From: Coleophoma eucalyptorum
Taxonomy: Eukaryota > Ascomycota > Leotiomycetes > Helotiales > Dermateaceae
Assembly: GCA_026120035.1 (NCBI GenBank)
Contig: JALRME010000022.1
Coordinates: forward strand, 248,001-312,000
Reading direction: 5' to 3'
DNA length: 64,000 nucleotides
In this document: one piece after another, positions 22,393-34,128 of the stretch
How the letters are laid out: the number at the start of each line of letters is the position of its first letter
How positions within the stretch are numbered: the stretch's first letter is position 1
Notes under the pieces: generated by a model
Database searches by the model: none
What the model saw: only the letters and a program-made list of their open reading frames with translations
What the model was told of the DNA's origin: nothing
Translations under genes and position numbers: made by a program

Positions 22393-22921
22393 CTGTACTG
22401 AAGAAGATTCTTGCTAAACTGCAAATCATCTACTGCCTTGTGAACGCAGGGCCATATCCCCAGAGTTGGGAGAATTGGTGTTGAAGTGAAGTGTTGAAGC
22501 TGGAGACCCCACCACTGTCCGGACCACGAATGTCCCCTTTCGACTTTAGCATAATCGGCCACTTGTACCGCCCCCTGCTAAGCCACTTTTGGATTAGCCT
22601 ATTAGCGGGGTACTTTGCTTGCCTGGTGAAATTCATGAGAGCTCTATTGTCTTTGCCAACACCTGCTCCGATATATCACAGGCAGGAAATTGGTCAGAAG
22701 GCACCACTTCACTCGGCTGCCTATAAACGGTCACTCATTACGGTGCGACGACCCCTTCGCGATACGTTTGATCGACATCCCCTCGACAAAGATTATTATC
22801 TGCAAGATTTCTTCGACACCTCATTCCTCTGACGCAAAAGCACCTCCAAATACTTACACACCCTGCGCGCACATTCTACACACCTAATATCGCCCACCTC
22901 ACCTCGGTAAAAGAACTCAAG
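22393..22921. promoter_or_regulatory. divergent promoter region, BZZ1 / DBP5
   Basis: These 529 bp separate the outward-facing starts of BZZ1 and DBP5. The sequence before the DBP5 ATG is CT/CA-rich and leader-like (around 22840-22920). No specific binding site is claimed. Confidence 0.5.
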
Positions 22922-24564
22922 ATGACGGACTCAACGCCATCTGGCTCTCTCGCAGATCGTATCTCTAAGCCAACTTCTCCCGCTGCTGCTGCGCCAGCTT
23001 CATCATCATGGGCAGACGAGGTCGCTTCACCAACTGGAGGGGCAAAAGAGCCAGCAGGTAGTATCGAGGAGTCGCAAGTTGATGGTGCAGGAGAGCCTTC
23101 TGGTGGTTCAGGGTTGCACGACACCCAATACGAAGTCGAGGTTAAGCTCAGCGATATTCAGGGAGACGAATCCAGCCCGCTCTTCTCAGTCAACAAATTT
23201 GAAGATCTCGGAATGTGAGTACGATTACACCCGAGAATCTGCGCATTATTCTTACTCTTTCTCCAGCAATGAACAAATTTTGAAAGGCTTGTATTCAATG
23301 AACTTCAAGAAGCCATCCAAGATTCAAGAGAAAGCTCTACCTCTACTACTTCGAGACCCACCAACCAACATGATCGCCCAGTCGCAATCCGGAACAGGAA
23401 AGACTGCTGCCTTTGTCATTACCATCCTCTCCCGGCTCGACTACACCAAGCCAACCCAGCCTCAAGCATTGTGTCTTGCTCCCAGTCGTGAGCTTGCTCG
23501 CCAGATCGAAGGTGTTATGCGAAGCATTGGACAGTTTGTTGATGGTCTAACCATTCAGCCTGCCGTTCCAGGAACAGTTGAGCGCAACGCAAAGGTTCAG
23601 GCCATGGTTGTGGTGGGAACTCCAGGAACAGTGATGGATCTTATAAAGCGAAGACAACTCGATGCTTCTCAAATGAAGCTCATGTGTTTGGATGAGGCAG
23701 ACAACATGTTGGATCAACAAGGACTTGGCGATCAGTGCCTTCGTGTGAAACAGTTAGTAGTACATTTTTCAACTGTTTGCTCTAGGCTAATATTTACAGG
23801 ATGATGCCCAAGACGATTCAAATCCTACTTTTTTCTGCGACTTTCCCCGAGGGCGTCATGCGCTACGCAGAACAATTCAGCCCTAACGCCAATCAAATCA
23901 AATTGAAACAGGATGAACTTACGGTTTCTGGAATCAAGCAAATGTTCATGGATTGTCCATCCGACGAGAGTAGATACGATATTCTCGCTGGACTCTATGG
24001 TTTGATGACCATTGGTTCATCCATTATCTTTGTCAAGGTGAGTGTTTTCCTCCTCTCTAACTAAAGACTCGGCGAATAGCCGCTAACATTTCCCAGACCA
24101 GAGAAACTGCTACCAGAATTGCTACACGTCTTCAAGCAGATGGTCACAAGGTTGTTGCTATTCACGGAGCCTTCGAAGGTGCCGAGAGAGATACTATTCT
24201 GGAGGAGTTCCGAGCCGGCCGTGCCAAGGTTCTCATTACAACAAATGTACTTGCTCGAGGTATCGACGTGCAATCGGTCTCTATGGTTATCAACTACGAC
24301 ATTCCAATGAAAGGCCGAAGTGATTCTGAGGCAGATCCCGAGACATACTTGCACAGAATTGGTCGTACAGGAAGATTTGGACGTGTTGGTGTTAGTATCA
24401 GCTTTGTCCACGACAGGCAGACCTTCCAAGCATTGTCGAGCATCGCACAGCTCTACAGCATTGATTTGGTCAAGCTTAACCAGGATGATTGGGACGAAAC
24501 CGAGGAAGTTGTTAAGCGAATCATCAAGTCCAGTAGGGCTGGAACAAACTTCAAGACTTCTTGA
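22922..24564 (+). CDS. DBP5: ATP-dependent DEAD-box RNA helicase DBP5
   Basis: Dbp5 remodels mRNPs at the cytoplasmic face of the nuclear pore, with Gle1 and inositol hexakisphosphate, to release export factors. It also acts in translation termination. Four exons, 22922-23214, 23267-23752, 23800-24037 and 24097-24564, give 494 residues. The N-terminal extension is Ala/Ser/Pro-rich and contains [11 protein letters not shown]. Helicase motifs in order are: Q motif [24 protein letters not shown], Ia APSRELARQ, Ib [59 protein letters not shown]. The insert [19 protein letters not shown] and the C-terminal [18 protein letters not shown] are Dbp5-specific. The ATG follows a CT-rich leader. Everything needed for activity is present. 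Confidence 0.95.
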
Positions 24565-25815
24565 TTGGACTGGGCGCAGGACTAATTTCAGATTGGGAGG
24601 GCTACATAAAAAAAGCCTCTAGAGTACCGATGCTCATTACGAATAAAATGAATGCAGGTGGCGGCTTGGGCATAACCAGACGGCGTATAGGCTGAGAACT
24701 GCACGAGCATTTTCGATTACTGAAAACAAACCGGAGAAGCTGGAGGCGTATATTGGGAGCTTGAACGCATGTCAGAAATTAATCTCTGAAAGAGATAATA
24801 TCCGTAGCATAGCAGGTACACTGTCAATAATTTAGACACGCCAAAGCTATTTCAGTCCTTTGAAAGAAGTGAGAAGATGCAGGGAATACAGTACTCGCTT
24901 CACTACTTTGAGTTAGAAACCACACCGAACCCCAGATTTGACAATACGCATGGATATTTAACCTGCCAATACTATTTTCAGCAATCGGTAAGAAGGGTCG
25001 CAGTGAGATCTTTCCATCAATTAGATGACAGTCAAGAGGCACAAGTTTCAGCGGCTTGGGTAAATAGCACCGCCGAGTCACGTGTGCCTCCAATATCTCT
25101 CCACTTACCTTACTAACCGCCGACCAGGCGCGTATCTGGATCATTGGACGACACGCTTTCGAAGTACACAACGCAGCAGGCCTCTTCGACCAAGGGCAGC
25201 GCCTACATAAATGGAAATGCTACTCTAAGCCTCAGTAACCCGGCAACCTGGAGTCCAATGACGTTATTGCCCTCCATTCTGCGAGCAAAGCTACTATTGG
25301 CGTTCCTCAAAATAGCATTCTCTGCAGCAACCGCCGGCCTCGACCTTACCACACCCCTTCGAGTAGAAGGGTCCTCAGGATGATGGCGCGTGCATCGAGT
25401 GATGTTTGTATCATATCTGTTTCTGCTTTTCCCTCTCTGACTTTCTCTCTCTTCATCTTTGCTCCAGTATCGATTGATGCTGTGTACTATACTGTTCTCC
25501 TTTTCTTCCTTTTGTTGTCATTCTTCCTTTGCATTGAGCAACCCGGGTCCTGGGAATGGGTTGCATTAGATGAAAAGACAAAAGTTTTTCGTCCTCACTG
25601 TATTTTGTAATGATGTTGAGACGCTGGCCGCCTCCACCCCTATAATATTCCATTCCTTACAGGTTAGTCTTCCTCATTTATTCTTGATCTCATTTGAAAA
25701 TATCCATCCTTCAGTATTGATCGAACAAGTTCTATGACATTGATTGCAAGCCCAAGAGGCACATAATTATGTGCCAGAGTCCTCGAGATGTTGGCTAACT
25801 CGGTTGTCAGTTCTA
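24565..25815. other. intergenic between DBP5 and the CFEM gene
   Basis: About 1.25 kb hold the DBP5 3' end and the CFEM gene promoter. There is a CT-rich patch at 25430-25530. No gene is recognisable. Confidence 0.5.
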
Positions 25816-28388
25816 ATGAGAATGGCATTACTTCCAATATGCCTTCTCCTTCTATATGCAGTGCCGGCATCAGTAACATGCACAAGCGCAAGCTCAACAA
25901 ATATTTCATTATCTCCTGAATTGACGAATTTCATTCCCAGCTGCGCACAAGCTTGCTTCATATCCTTTATAGAGGCAGAATTTCCGATTTCTACATGTTC
26001 AGCGTCACCTACACTCGATTGCCTTTGTTCTCATAACACCACCTCCGGATATACGATTGGGGAAGGTGCAGTACAATGTCTATTATCAGAAGACGAAATT
26101 GGTTTCTGCAAAGGACGGGATGCTGAAAGTAAGTTCTCCCAAAGAATTTCGCGACACTAGCTGATTTCCATGATTCAGTAAGTGTGGTAGTAAATGCATT
26201 CGCAATGTGCAATGGACAAGATGGGGCCTTGCCGAACACCCATGGCACAATCACAGCAACATTGGTTGTGCAAACCGCATCGCCAAGTATTGTTCTTGTT
26301 GCACCCGCGACAAGAACTACGGCCCATATTTCCAGCAGCTCTATTTCCAGCAGTAAGAATTTGAGCTCATCAACATCAACATCAATATCAACATCGTCTC
26401 CTATAACATCGACATCGTCATCTTCTACAACGCGAACAACGAGCTCATCGACTTCAGCACTTGCAACATCTGTGACATCCCCGTCCCAAGTTACACCAGC
26501 TAGCAGCTCCTCATCTGTTACTCATCAGGATACAGGGAGTGCACTCTCAAAGCCTCAAATTGCTGGAATTGCTATCGCCGCTGGAGGTGCATCCGCACTT
26601 GTAATCGGTGGTTTACTATTGTGTGCCTCCATTCGTCGCAAGAAACAAGCTTCGAAGAGGGACAGTGATTTAGTACCATTCCAATCAGATCCTCAGAAAT
26701 ATGATCGTGGGTTCCTGGGGCCCAATAATATATACGCAGGAAATGGCAACACGGATTTTGCTGCAGGCAAAGTTGCACCACCCGTACCACCACGAGTTGA
26801 AATCAGTAATCCCAATATGTTCTCCAGGAGAAGCATCAGACCAGATACGATCGGCCTGGCGATTTCACCGGAAACACAACAGCCAGTAAGACAAGGGCGC
26901 CGCGCTTCAAGGCTTCTACCTGAAAGGCCGAAATTGTCGCTGCAGGTACCGCAAGCTGGGGGGAAAGCTCGACATTCCCAGCGAAAATCTACGTTTGGGA
27001 GGGGATCTATGTTTAGCAGAGCAAGCACAGGAACTCAATTCGAAGAGGATATCGATAGTGCGTTTGAGCCGCACGACGATGGACGTTACTCGACGGACAA
27101 AATTCTAGACAATGTATCGGGGGTCTGGAAACCTGAGCCGTTGAAATTGAAGTCCAAAATCCCCGACTTCCCGATGCCAGCAGATACAAGGGCGTTTCAT
27201 GGTCAGCCTCCAAATACAAAAAGCATCATTCCTAATTATTATATTCCACCTTCCGATTTGGGGCGTGAACGTGCACCTGGCAGCTTTTCACAGCCTAGAG
27301 GCCCGGATACAAACCCACAGCGACAATTGCATCTTGAGATACCAAATACTACCATTCGACCGATCACCACCACATCAAGTGTCTATACCCAAAGCTCCTT
27401 ACCGCCCAGCGCTGACGTCTATAACACAAATGCACTCTCTAATTCCTGGAGATCTTACAAAACTCCATATACGACCGATCAGGAACCGCAAACTGCAGTA
27501 TCCGAGATGGAGCCCAAAACCGCCGGGACTGAATTATCTCCAGTCCTAGAATCACCAAGATCACGCGGGTCCCCCAAATCTCCCAAGTCACCCAAGTCAC
27601 CCACAACTCCCACAGGACGTTCACCGGTGAATTATCCTTCAATTCCGAGACTCCAATCGCCAGCTACAATCAGGATGGTACCTCCGCCTCCGCAGCCAGA
27701 TTTCACACGGACGTTCTCGAGTGGCATGATGCGAAGAACCCAATCTGCAGCCACGAAGCTGGCACAACCACAGCAACAGCAACAGCAACCGCAGCTTCAG
27801 GCTTCAAAGGATCCGAAGCCATGGAGAGCAGCGGAGATAGCTGCACAACAAGCACGTCAGGCACAAGCCCAACAGCAGGAGCGACAATACCAATCCTACC
27901 GTCCACCACCAAACTACAGCGAGTACAATGCCTCAGACTCGTCCCTGCGCACCAATAACCAAGAAGCACGATATCAGCAACATCAACGACCACAAACACC
28001 TGTCCAACCAAGCCCCCTTGAGATTTTCAACCGTGACGAGCGCCAAAACAGCATGGCATCCACAGTCTCAACCTCAGCCTCCTCACTGCTCGCTAAGCGA
28101 CGTCTCGGCGAGAAACAAGCAGTTGCGCTGGCCGAGACCTTTGGCGGGAGTAGAGGCGAGGAGGAGAAGGGCCGGAAAGAGAAATGGAGGGTCCTGAGAG
28201 ATGAGGATATCCGGCGTGCCAAGAGTCCTGGCTGGAGACCACAGTTGGCTAATGGGGGTGGGAATGCGAGTGCGAGAGATCCCGGTCCTAGTTCTGGTGC
28301 TGGCGGGGCCTTACCGAGGACGCCTGGCTGGGTTCCCAAACTCACACCGACGAGGAGGGGGGATGAGCTGTTTTTGAGTGTGCAATAG
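25816..28388 (+). CDS. CFEM-domain single-pass membrane protein with long cytoplasmic tail
   Basis: CFEM domains are fungal eight-cysteine extracellular modules; some bind haem, others act at the cell surface in adhesion or host sensing. Two exons, 25816-26128 and 26179-28388, give 840 residues. A signal peptide (MALLPICLLLLYAVPASV) precedes the CFEM cysteines at about residues 43, 47, 61, 69, 71, 88, 98 and 115. The Asp before the CXC pair (TLDCLC) is the position used for haem in characterised CFEM proteins. The eighth Cys is supplied by exon 2, which supports the splice. A Ser/Thr-rich stalk follows, then one transmembrane helix at about 231-256 (IAGIAIAAGGASALVIGGLL) with RRKK after it. 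The remaining 580 or so residues are predicted cytoplasmic, disordered and rich in Pro, Ser and Gln, with SPKSPKSPKSP and glutamine runs. An alternative start is the Met two codons later. Confidence 0.88.
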
Positions 28389-29040
28389 ATTGTTTCCCAA
28401 GCCCTTCTTCTCGTAAAGGAAAATGGTGGGCAGGGTGGGGGAGGTTTTTACAAGGTACGCGCTTGATGTAGATTGGGTTCTGGGGGTATATACAACGCAG
28501 AGGATCGATCATTTTTCATTTGAGTGATCGTTGGGCAACTTGAGTAAAGTGCCTCGTTTCTTTTTTTTTTTGCAGACAGAAATAAGTCCTGTCGCGAGAA
28601 GATTCTCAGCAGGCTATTTGGGTCTTTTTTGCGTTTTAGGGGCTCTCTTACCTTTCTCTTCTTTTAGAAGGCTCTTCACGATGCCTATATCATTTTATTT
28701 TTGTGTGCCACACTTTCATAAATCTGTATCAAGAATATCCTAAATGAGACTAAAATAGCATCAATACATATACTTCGTTATTGTTCCGCTCTTGTTGTAC
28801 ATGGCTTTGTTTAAAATTGTAAGATCGAAAGAAAAGCATTGGCACGGCGATGCTATTCTTCAAAAGCTAGCGATTGCCTTCCATAAGACATAATCTCAGA
28901 TCCCTCAAAAAGTAGCTTACTTTGGGCCAAGAAGACTGAAGGCCAACACCAAAACACCTGTCCTGAAGACTTCGTATGCTGAATTCCGCTTCTCATTAAC
29001 CCGCCGAAACATGCCCCGCAATTTCCCAGCTCCCACACAA
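28389..29040. other. intergenic between convergent genes
   Basis: This is 3' flanking DNA of the CFEM and NmrA-like genes, with a T-run near 28560. Nothing coding is recognisable. Confidence 0.5.
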
Positions 29041-30093
29041 TCACTGCGCTCCCCAGTGGTAGCAAAGCCAATTCCAGAAAGTAATTGGCTGTACATTAAC
29101 TAGAGCATTGAGATTCGGACTTGTGAAATCGTAGCGACGCTGCTCGGTAGCGATGAGCTCGTTTAGGCGAGCTGCTCTGGCCCAATCTTCGTAATACGTT
29201 GCGTGGTCCAGATGTGCTTGAAGGTCGTTGGCGGCGATGACTGTTGTAGAGAATGGTACGCCTATTGCAGTACTTAGACTAGTTATGGAATATATGGGGT
29301 GGGAAAGGGAAATAAACAACGGTGCTATACCTCCTCTCACAGCCTCTGCAGCTTGTAAAATTGTCGAGGTAGAAAGTCGATCGCCTTGCATTCTAAACTC
29401 GCTAGGCCAAGTTGAAGGACCTAGTTCTATAGCAGCGATCATGAACTTTGCAAGGTCATAGACAGTAGTCATACACAGATTCACTGGGCTACCATTTGCA
29501 TGGCACTGGACGATTTCTGCCGTAAATCGCTCCATGTCCACCAGATATGCCCCCTGATGGTTGTTGAAGGTACTGCTGCCGATATTTAATGATGCCAACC
29601 CACCACGAGCAAAGCGCTCGTAGAAGACTCCACAAACGAACGTCGTTGAGCGGAGAGGATGCGAGCGTGAATTTGACCAGTGCCGTAACCTTTCTAGCGA
29701 TGCTAATCTTCCTCGATCAAGTGGATCGTTTCGAGAGGGTCGACGTACAGGTGGTCCCTCAAACTCCGCGGGCACAAACCGCCTGACTCGGGCATGAGCT
29801 GCCGCATCTATCAGATTTATCTGTGAATGGCCTTGGACCGTAGAGATAACGAGATCGATTCCGCGTAAACTATAACGAAGGTCCTCTTGACTATCATAGT
29901 CTACAACGATTACTTGGTAGCCAAGCGCCTCCAGAGCTGGGTTCGGCTTTGAAAAGGTCAGTGAATCTCCTAGGCGCCAACCAAAGTAAGCACTTACTTG
30001 TCTCGCTAAAATGATGAATATGTGCGCCGTTTCATTGAGGTGATTGGCAAAGACTTGTGCCAGTCCACTTGATCCTGCTATTGCTATTCTCAT
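29041..30093 (-). CDS. NmrA-like / isoflavone reductase-like NAD(P)-binding protein
   Basis: This is a Rossmann-fold protein of the atypical short-chain dehydrogenase group. Members are either NADPH-dependent reductases or, like NmrA, redox-sensing regulators, and the substrate cannot be told from sequence. The model has three exons, 30093-29998, 29946-29331 and 29261-29041, giving 310 residues. The dinucleotide motif is MRIAIAGSSGLAQ. It is followed by EALGYQVIVVDYDSQEDL, the NmrA-type GIDLVISTVQGHSQINLIDAA and VRRFVPAEFEGPP. Both introns (51 and 69 bp) have lengths divisible by three and no stop, so the unspliced frame stays open. I infer splicing from GTAAGT...AAAG and GTATAG...ATAG ends and from continuity of the fold. 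An in-frame Met lies 16 codons upstream at 30141; the conserved start is at 30093. Confidence 0.8.
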   Translation of the reverse strand: MRIAIAGSSGLAQVFANHLNETAHIFIILARQVSAYFGWRLGDSLTFSKPNPALEALGYQVIVVDYDSQEDLRYSLRGIDLVISTVQGHSQINLIDAAAHARVRRFVPAEFEGPPVRRPSRNDPLDRGRLASLERLRHWSNSRSHPLRSTTFVCGVFYERFARGGLASLNIGSSTFNNHQGAYLVDMERFTAEIVQCHANGSPVNLCMTTVYDLAKFMIAAIELGPSTWPSEFRMQGDRLSTSTILQAAEAVRGGIAPLFISLSHPIYSITSLSTAIGVPFSTTVIAANDLQAHLDHATYYEDWARAARLNELIATEQRRYDFTSPNLNALVNVQPITFWNWLCYHWGAQ

Positions 30094-32851
30094 CCTGCTA
30101 CTCTGAGGCTCGCCCCGCTTTCGAGGAGAGCTGGAGTGCATTGCAACACTATTATGGCGGATTAACCACTTTGCTACTATGCCAGCCAGGCGTTTTCGCC
30201 TTTCGGCCTAGTCCTCTGGATGCTAATAAATTGCCGAGCTGGGCAGGTGATATGATGCAGAGAGCAAAGGCGAACAGCGATCAGGTTTAACAAGGAAGAT
30301 GCAAGCCAAGTAAGTCAAATTGAAAGATGTGATGTCAGATTGGTTTGTGATGAACCTTCAACGCAGCCAAAATGTTACAAGCTCTGCCGCACTTGTACAA
30401 GCAAATCATGGAACTTCAAGGCTCTATGTCATGGTGCCCAATCTGCGGATGATGATGCTGAGGAGGTAGTGGTGGGAGTCCCATCCGGCTAGTTGTCATC
30501 TGGCGAATTGAGTACTACATATCAATCAGATAGACTTTACTTGCCGAAGAAAATGCGGAACAGAAACTATAGTCATTCCGTGACACACCTATAGGTACTC
30601 CTGCAGGCCTCATGACTTGAGGCTCTGCATCAGTGCGTTACCCCCAACACCACCCATTCCGCAAGGATTTGGGCCGCTCGAAGTGGCATGGTCATGAATA
30701 CGGATTCATTGTTGTACCTGCAACGGTCGTGCAGTTAATTTGCAAGGTTGTACCAGAAGTGTGGGCGAGAGGGCCGATACCAGAGACGCACAATAACTCT
30801 TGCCAATGGTTGAGGAGCAGAAGATGCAAATCACGAATGGGGGAGGTCCCAAGGATCGGTAGATTTCTTTCAGACATCACTAGTGTGACCAATGGCTAAG
30901 AAAATTGGTCTGCCATTCGATAAAACAACGAGCATGTCGAAAACCCATGTGGTTTTTGCTGCAAGCCTTTTAGCGAGACGGAGTGAGCGATGAGAAGACT
31001 CTTTCGACTGGACTAGGGATCCCTCGACTCCACCATAGAATCGGCATGTGGTAGAAGTTGAGGAATCCTTGCGAACGCACACATAGAGCCAGACTATCCA
31101 CGGAGTATCGGTAGCCGTGAACCGCTATCGCGTGGATTCATAGTGGCAGCAATAACCGCATTTTGATCAATGCGCGAAAAGAGTGCCACTACAAAGTGGT
31201 AGTGACGCGAGTCTTGCAGAATAACTGGCACGCAGTGCACATTATTGCCGGTGGCAGGATACCACCAAGCCAGACTAAGGCTTTCGTTCTGTGTTGCATG
31301 TGCCGATAAAGAGCTACTGCATAAGCTGCAGGCAATTTGCACCGTGGTCCCTGTAGGGATAGAAGAGGGATGGATCTTGGTCGTCACCAAATTTCCATGG
31401 ATCACGGAAAGCAGAGACCGAGACCATGGCGGAGGGTCGTAAACCAGCCATCGAGGTTGAAGGAAAGGTAAGGCTGAAGGAGTAAGTAAGTGAGGGTGAG
31501 AGTAAGGGCGAGAGACAGCCAGCGAGCGGACTCTAAGCGACTTCTCCGTGTGCAGACGGCACGCATAAGCGTGGAATTGCTGGCGCCAAGTAACCCTTGA
31601 ACATGCAGCAATCCATGGCCTACGACCGTTGCTGACGGAGATGGTGATGGCATCATTGAGGCTCTGCTGAAGTCAGAGATGGTGAGAAGGTGTGTATTAC
31701 AGAGCGGACGGAGGGGAAGGTCGGACATGTCCTTTTAGCCCATCCATCCACCACCAACCACCACCAACCACGAGTCGATGGCATATTGCCAGCGGATCAG
31801 GCATTACTTTCGGCCGACCCTAGCCAGCCCGGAGGCTTTCCCAATCTAGCAAATGACCAGCTGGAAGTTGGGGAACCCAGAAAGTGCCTGCCCTTTTCAA
31901 CCGTGGAAACGTACGCAGTAATATCTTGCGTTGCATTGGAGACTCTCGGGCAGAGCGAACATGAGCACCGTGCTGGCGTCGTCGCCTCACTTGCCTTTTT
32001 ACGCCTTGCTCGCTTGAGACCCGACTGACGAGTTCCGTACGGTACACTTCCAAGTGCTACCCGGTCCTAATATGCATCCGTACAGTACTATAGGCGCATA
32101 GGTCACCGGTGTAAGCTCCCATTTGTCATTCTGATCGTCGATGATGGATCAGAAAGCATGAAGTATTGTGGGACTAGATTATCAAAGGGTTTGATAAGAT
32201 AATAAGATAAGTAAGCTCATCCATGGCATACCGTAGAACTAATGGATCACTGAGCCCGAGGAGCCAAACGTGGGACAGAAACATCTTCTGAACAGTGGAG
32301 TTAATTGGGCTCAGAGGTGATTGCGATGCGTACCATGAAGATAAACTTATGATATGTTGCTATGGCCTGTAAGCGTAAGACCGCATAGGAACAGATCCAT
32401 TGTGTGCCAACCTAAAGTACGCGAGGCGACGGGTTATGCTGCTGGAGGTAGGCCCGCGGGTAACCTTAACAACAATTGTATTCATTAACTTAACATTTTG
32501 TTTCATTAAACCAATGGAACGACCGCTGCAACTTACTGTTGAATTAAATAGAGAACTGACAGGCGTTATGCACAAGTTCCGCTCTTCAAAATATACACCA
32601 GGACTTGACTGCCCCAAGCCGCGACTAGCAAGACACCTACCAAAAGAATAATCCGAAATACTTCGTTGGAAGTCTTCGTCTTAGTCGTGCGTGGCCTCAC
32701 CCGCCTAATATTATCATTGCATATTCGCAATTCATTTTGTGCCCTTTTAATACAAACATGCCAGCACAGGAGTACAAACCGAGCGCCCAAATCCAGGTTT
32801 TCTCAGTCCTTAAAACCTCCATTCTAACATCAAACAGGAGATAGGCAAAGT
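30094..32851. other. 2.76-kb region without a recognisable gene
   Basis: It lies upstream of the NmrA-like gene and beyond the 3' end of the hydrolase gene. Several frames of 60-110 codons occur on both strands, but none resembles a known family or joins to a neighbour by convincing splice sites. A tight cluster of GATA motifs lies at 32179-32210. Confidence 0.45.
32179..32210. promoter_or_regulatory. cluster of four GATA-factor core motifs
   Basis: Four HGATAR-type motifs lie within about 32 bp: TTATCA (minus) at 32179-32184, then TGATAA at 32192-32197, AGATAA at 32197-32202 and AGATAA at 32205-32210. Fungal GATA factors such as AreA, SreA and NsdD bind this core. The nearest gene starts are the NmrA-like gene about 2.1 kb to the left and the hydrolase about 1.6 kb to the right. 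Function is inferred from motif density only. Confidence 0.35.
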
Positions 32852-33800
32852 TTAACTAAACCACCTCTGAAACCAATTGATGGCTTGTTCTTCTGCCTTC
32901 CCCGCACACTCCACTTGATGTTTATCATTGGGATCCATCCTAGCTGTAAACCCATGCTTCGCACCAGGCATGATGCAGACTTCATGATCACCGGCCTTCT
33001 TCTTTTCCAGAATCTCTTTCATCTGTAGCACCTTCGGACCACTCATCATCATGTCTACATCTCCGATTGCAACAGAGAGGGGTAAAACCACCTTCTCAAC
33101 ATCCCCCGGCACATTCACCTGTGAAGGATGGGCGGTGAATCCACAATCAATTAACGGGAGCAGGGCTTGTGAAGAAGACTGCTCCGCATTTCGATGTATG
33201 CGCGAAGAGGGGTTGTCCTGCGCGAGCAAGACGGTGTATTTCCCGCCCCAGCAGAATCCCGCTGCGCCGATTTTGAGGTCATTCGTCTCGAACGGTGGAG
33301 GTGAGGTTCGAAGGGCTTGGAAGAAGGATAGCACTCGGGGTTTGCACACACTTTCGCGGGTCCGGATTATAAATGGCACCATTGCAGCGGCAACTTGGAG
33401 GATGTACCAGGGTTTGGAAAAGGTTTCCAGCCAGGTTTTAGGTGCCGAGATCTTATCAAAAAGGGGTACCAGATGCATTGGAATTGGGTGGCCTAATTCA
33501 TAGCAAGATCAGAAATGCATAGAGTCACTCATATTCAGGGTTGCGATTGTGCTGACCATCGAAGAAGTCTGGCAAGTAAACCAAGAATCCACCATTTTTC
33601 GCGAATTTGTCGGCCAATAACTGATTGTTGATGAATGGAAGGCCAAGACCGTCGTGAAGCATGACTACAAGACCCTTGGGCTTGACACCATCTTTGGGTC
33701 CTACCACATAAGTGTCTAGGCCGTGAAGCTTGGTGATTTCGCCTTGCGCGGTTCCTTCGTGGACATGGCCAGCAATGCAATCGCGACACGGCAAAGACAT
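32852..33800 (-). CDS. dienelactone hydrolase family protein
   Basis: This is an alpha/beta hydrolase of the carboxymethylenebutenolidase type. Bacterial relatives open dienelactones in chlorocatechol breakdown; fungal substrates are mostly unknown. Two exons, 33800-33557 and 33492-32852, joined by a 64-bp intron (GTCAGC...AATTAG), give 294 residues. The start MSLPCRDCIAGHVHEGT is typical of fungal members; a Met ten codons upstream is less conserved. The splice restores LPDFFDGHPIP. The catalytic triad is complete: Cys162 in GFCWGGKY, Asp near 226-228 in AIGDVDMM, and His261 in AKHGF. No secretion signal is seen, so the protein is probably cytosolic. The donor GTCAGC is a little unusual, but alternatives do not keep the frame. 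The gene is divergent from the methionine sulfoxide reductase gene. Confidence 0.87.
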
Positions 33801-34128
33801 GACGAAGGGGGTATGCGACGAGGACCACAACTATGGGTCTGTAGCCAAGAAGCTTACGGAAGGATTAGAAAACCGTGCAGAGGATGCTTGAGCCCGGAGG
33901 TATCAATGTCACGATAAAGAGGATGATGCAGATAAAGGCAGCTGTCAGATTGAAGCTCCACGGAAGCTCTTATCGCCAGTCCGTGCCTCGCTCGTTTACA
34001 GTAGCTTCGGAGCAAACGCTCGCTTATCTGATGGACTTGTTCACCGCAGACTCGAGATTTCGTAATCAATTTTTTTGTTGCTACACAGCTGGACGGCAAG
34101 AAGGAGGAACTCCAAAGCCAATCGAATC
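33801..34128. promoter_or_regulatory. divergent promoter, hydrolase / free-Met-sulfoxide reductase
   Basis: These 328 bp separate two outward-facing start codons. Shared control is possible but not shown by any motif I can name. Confidence 0.45.
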
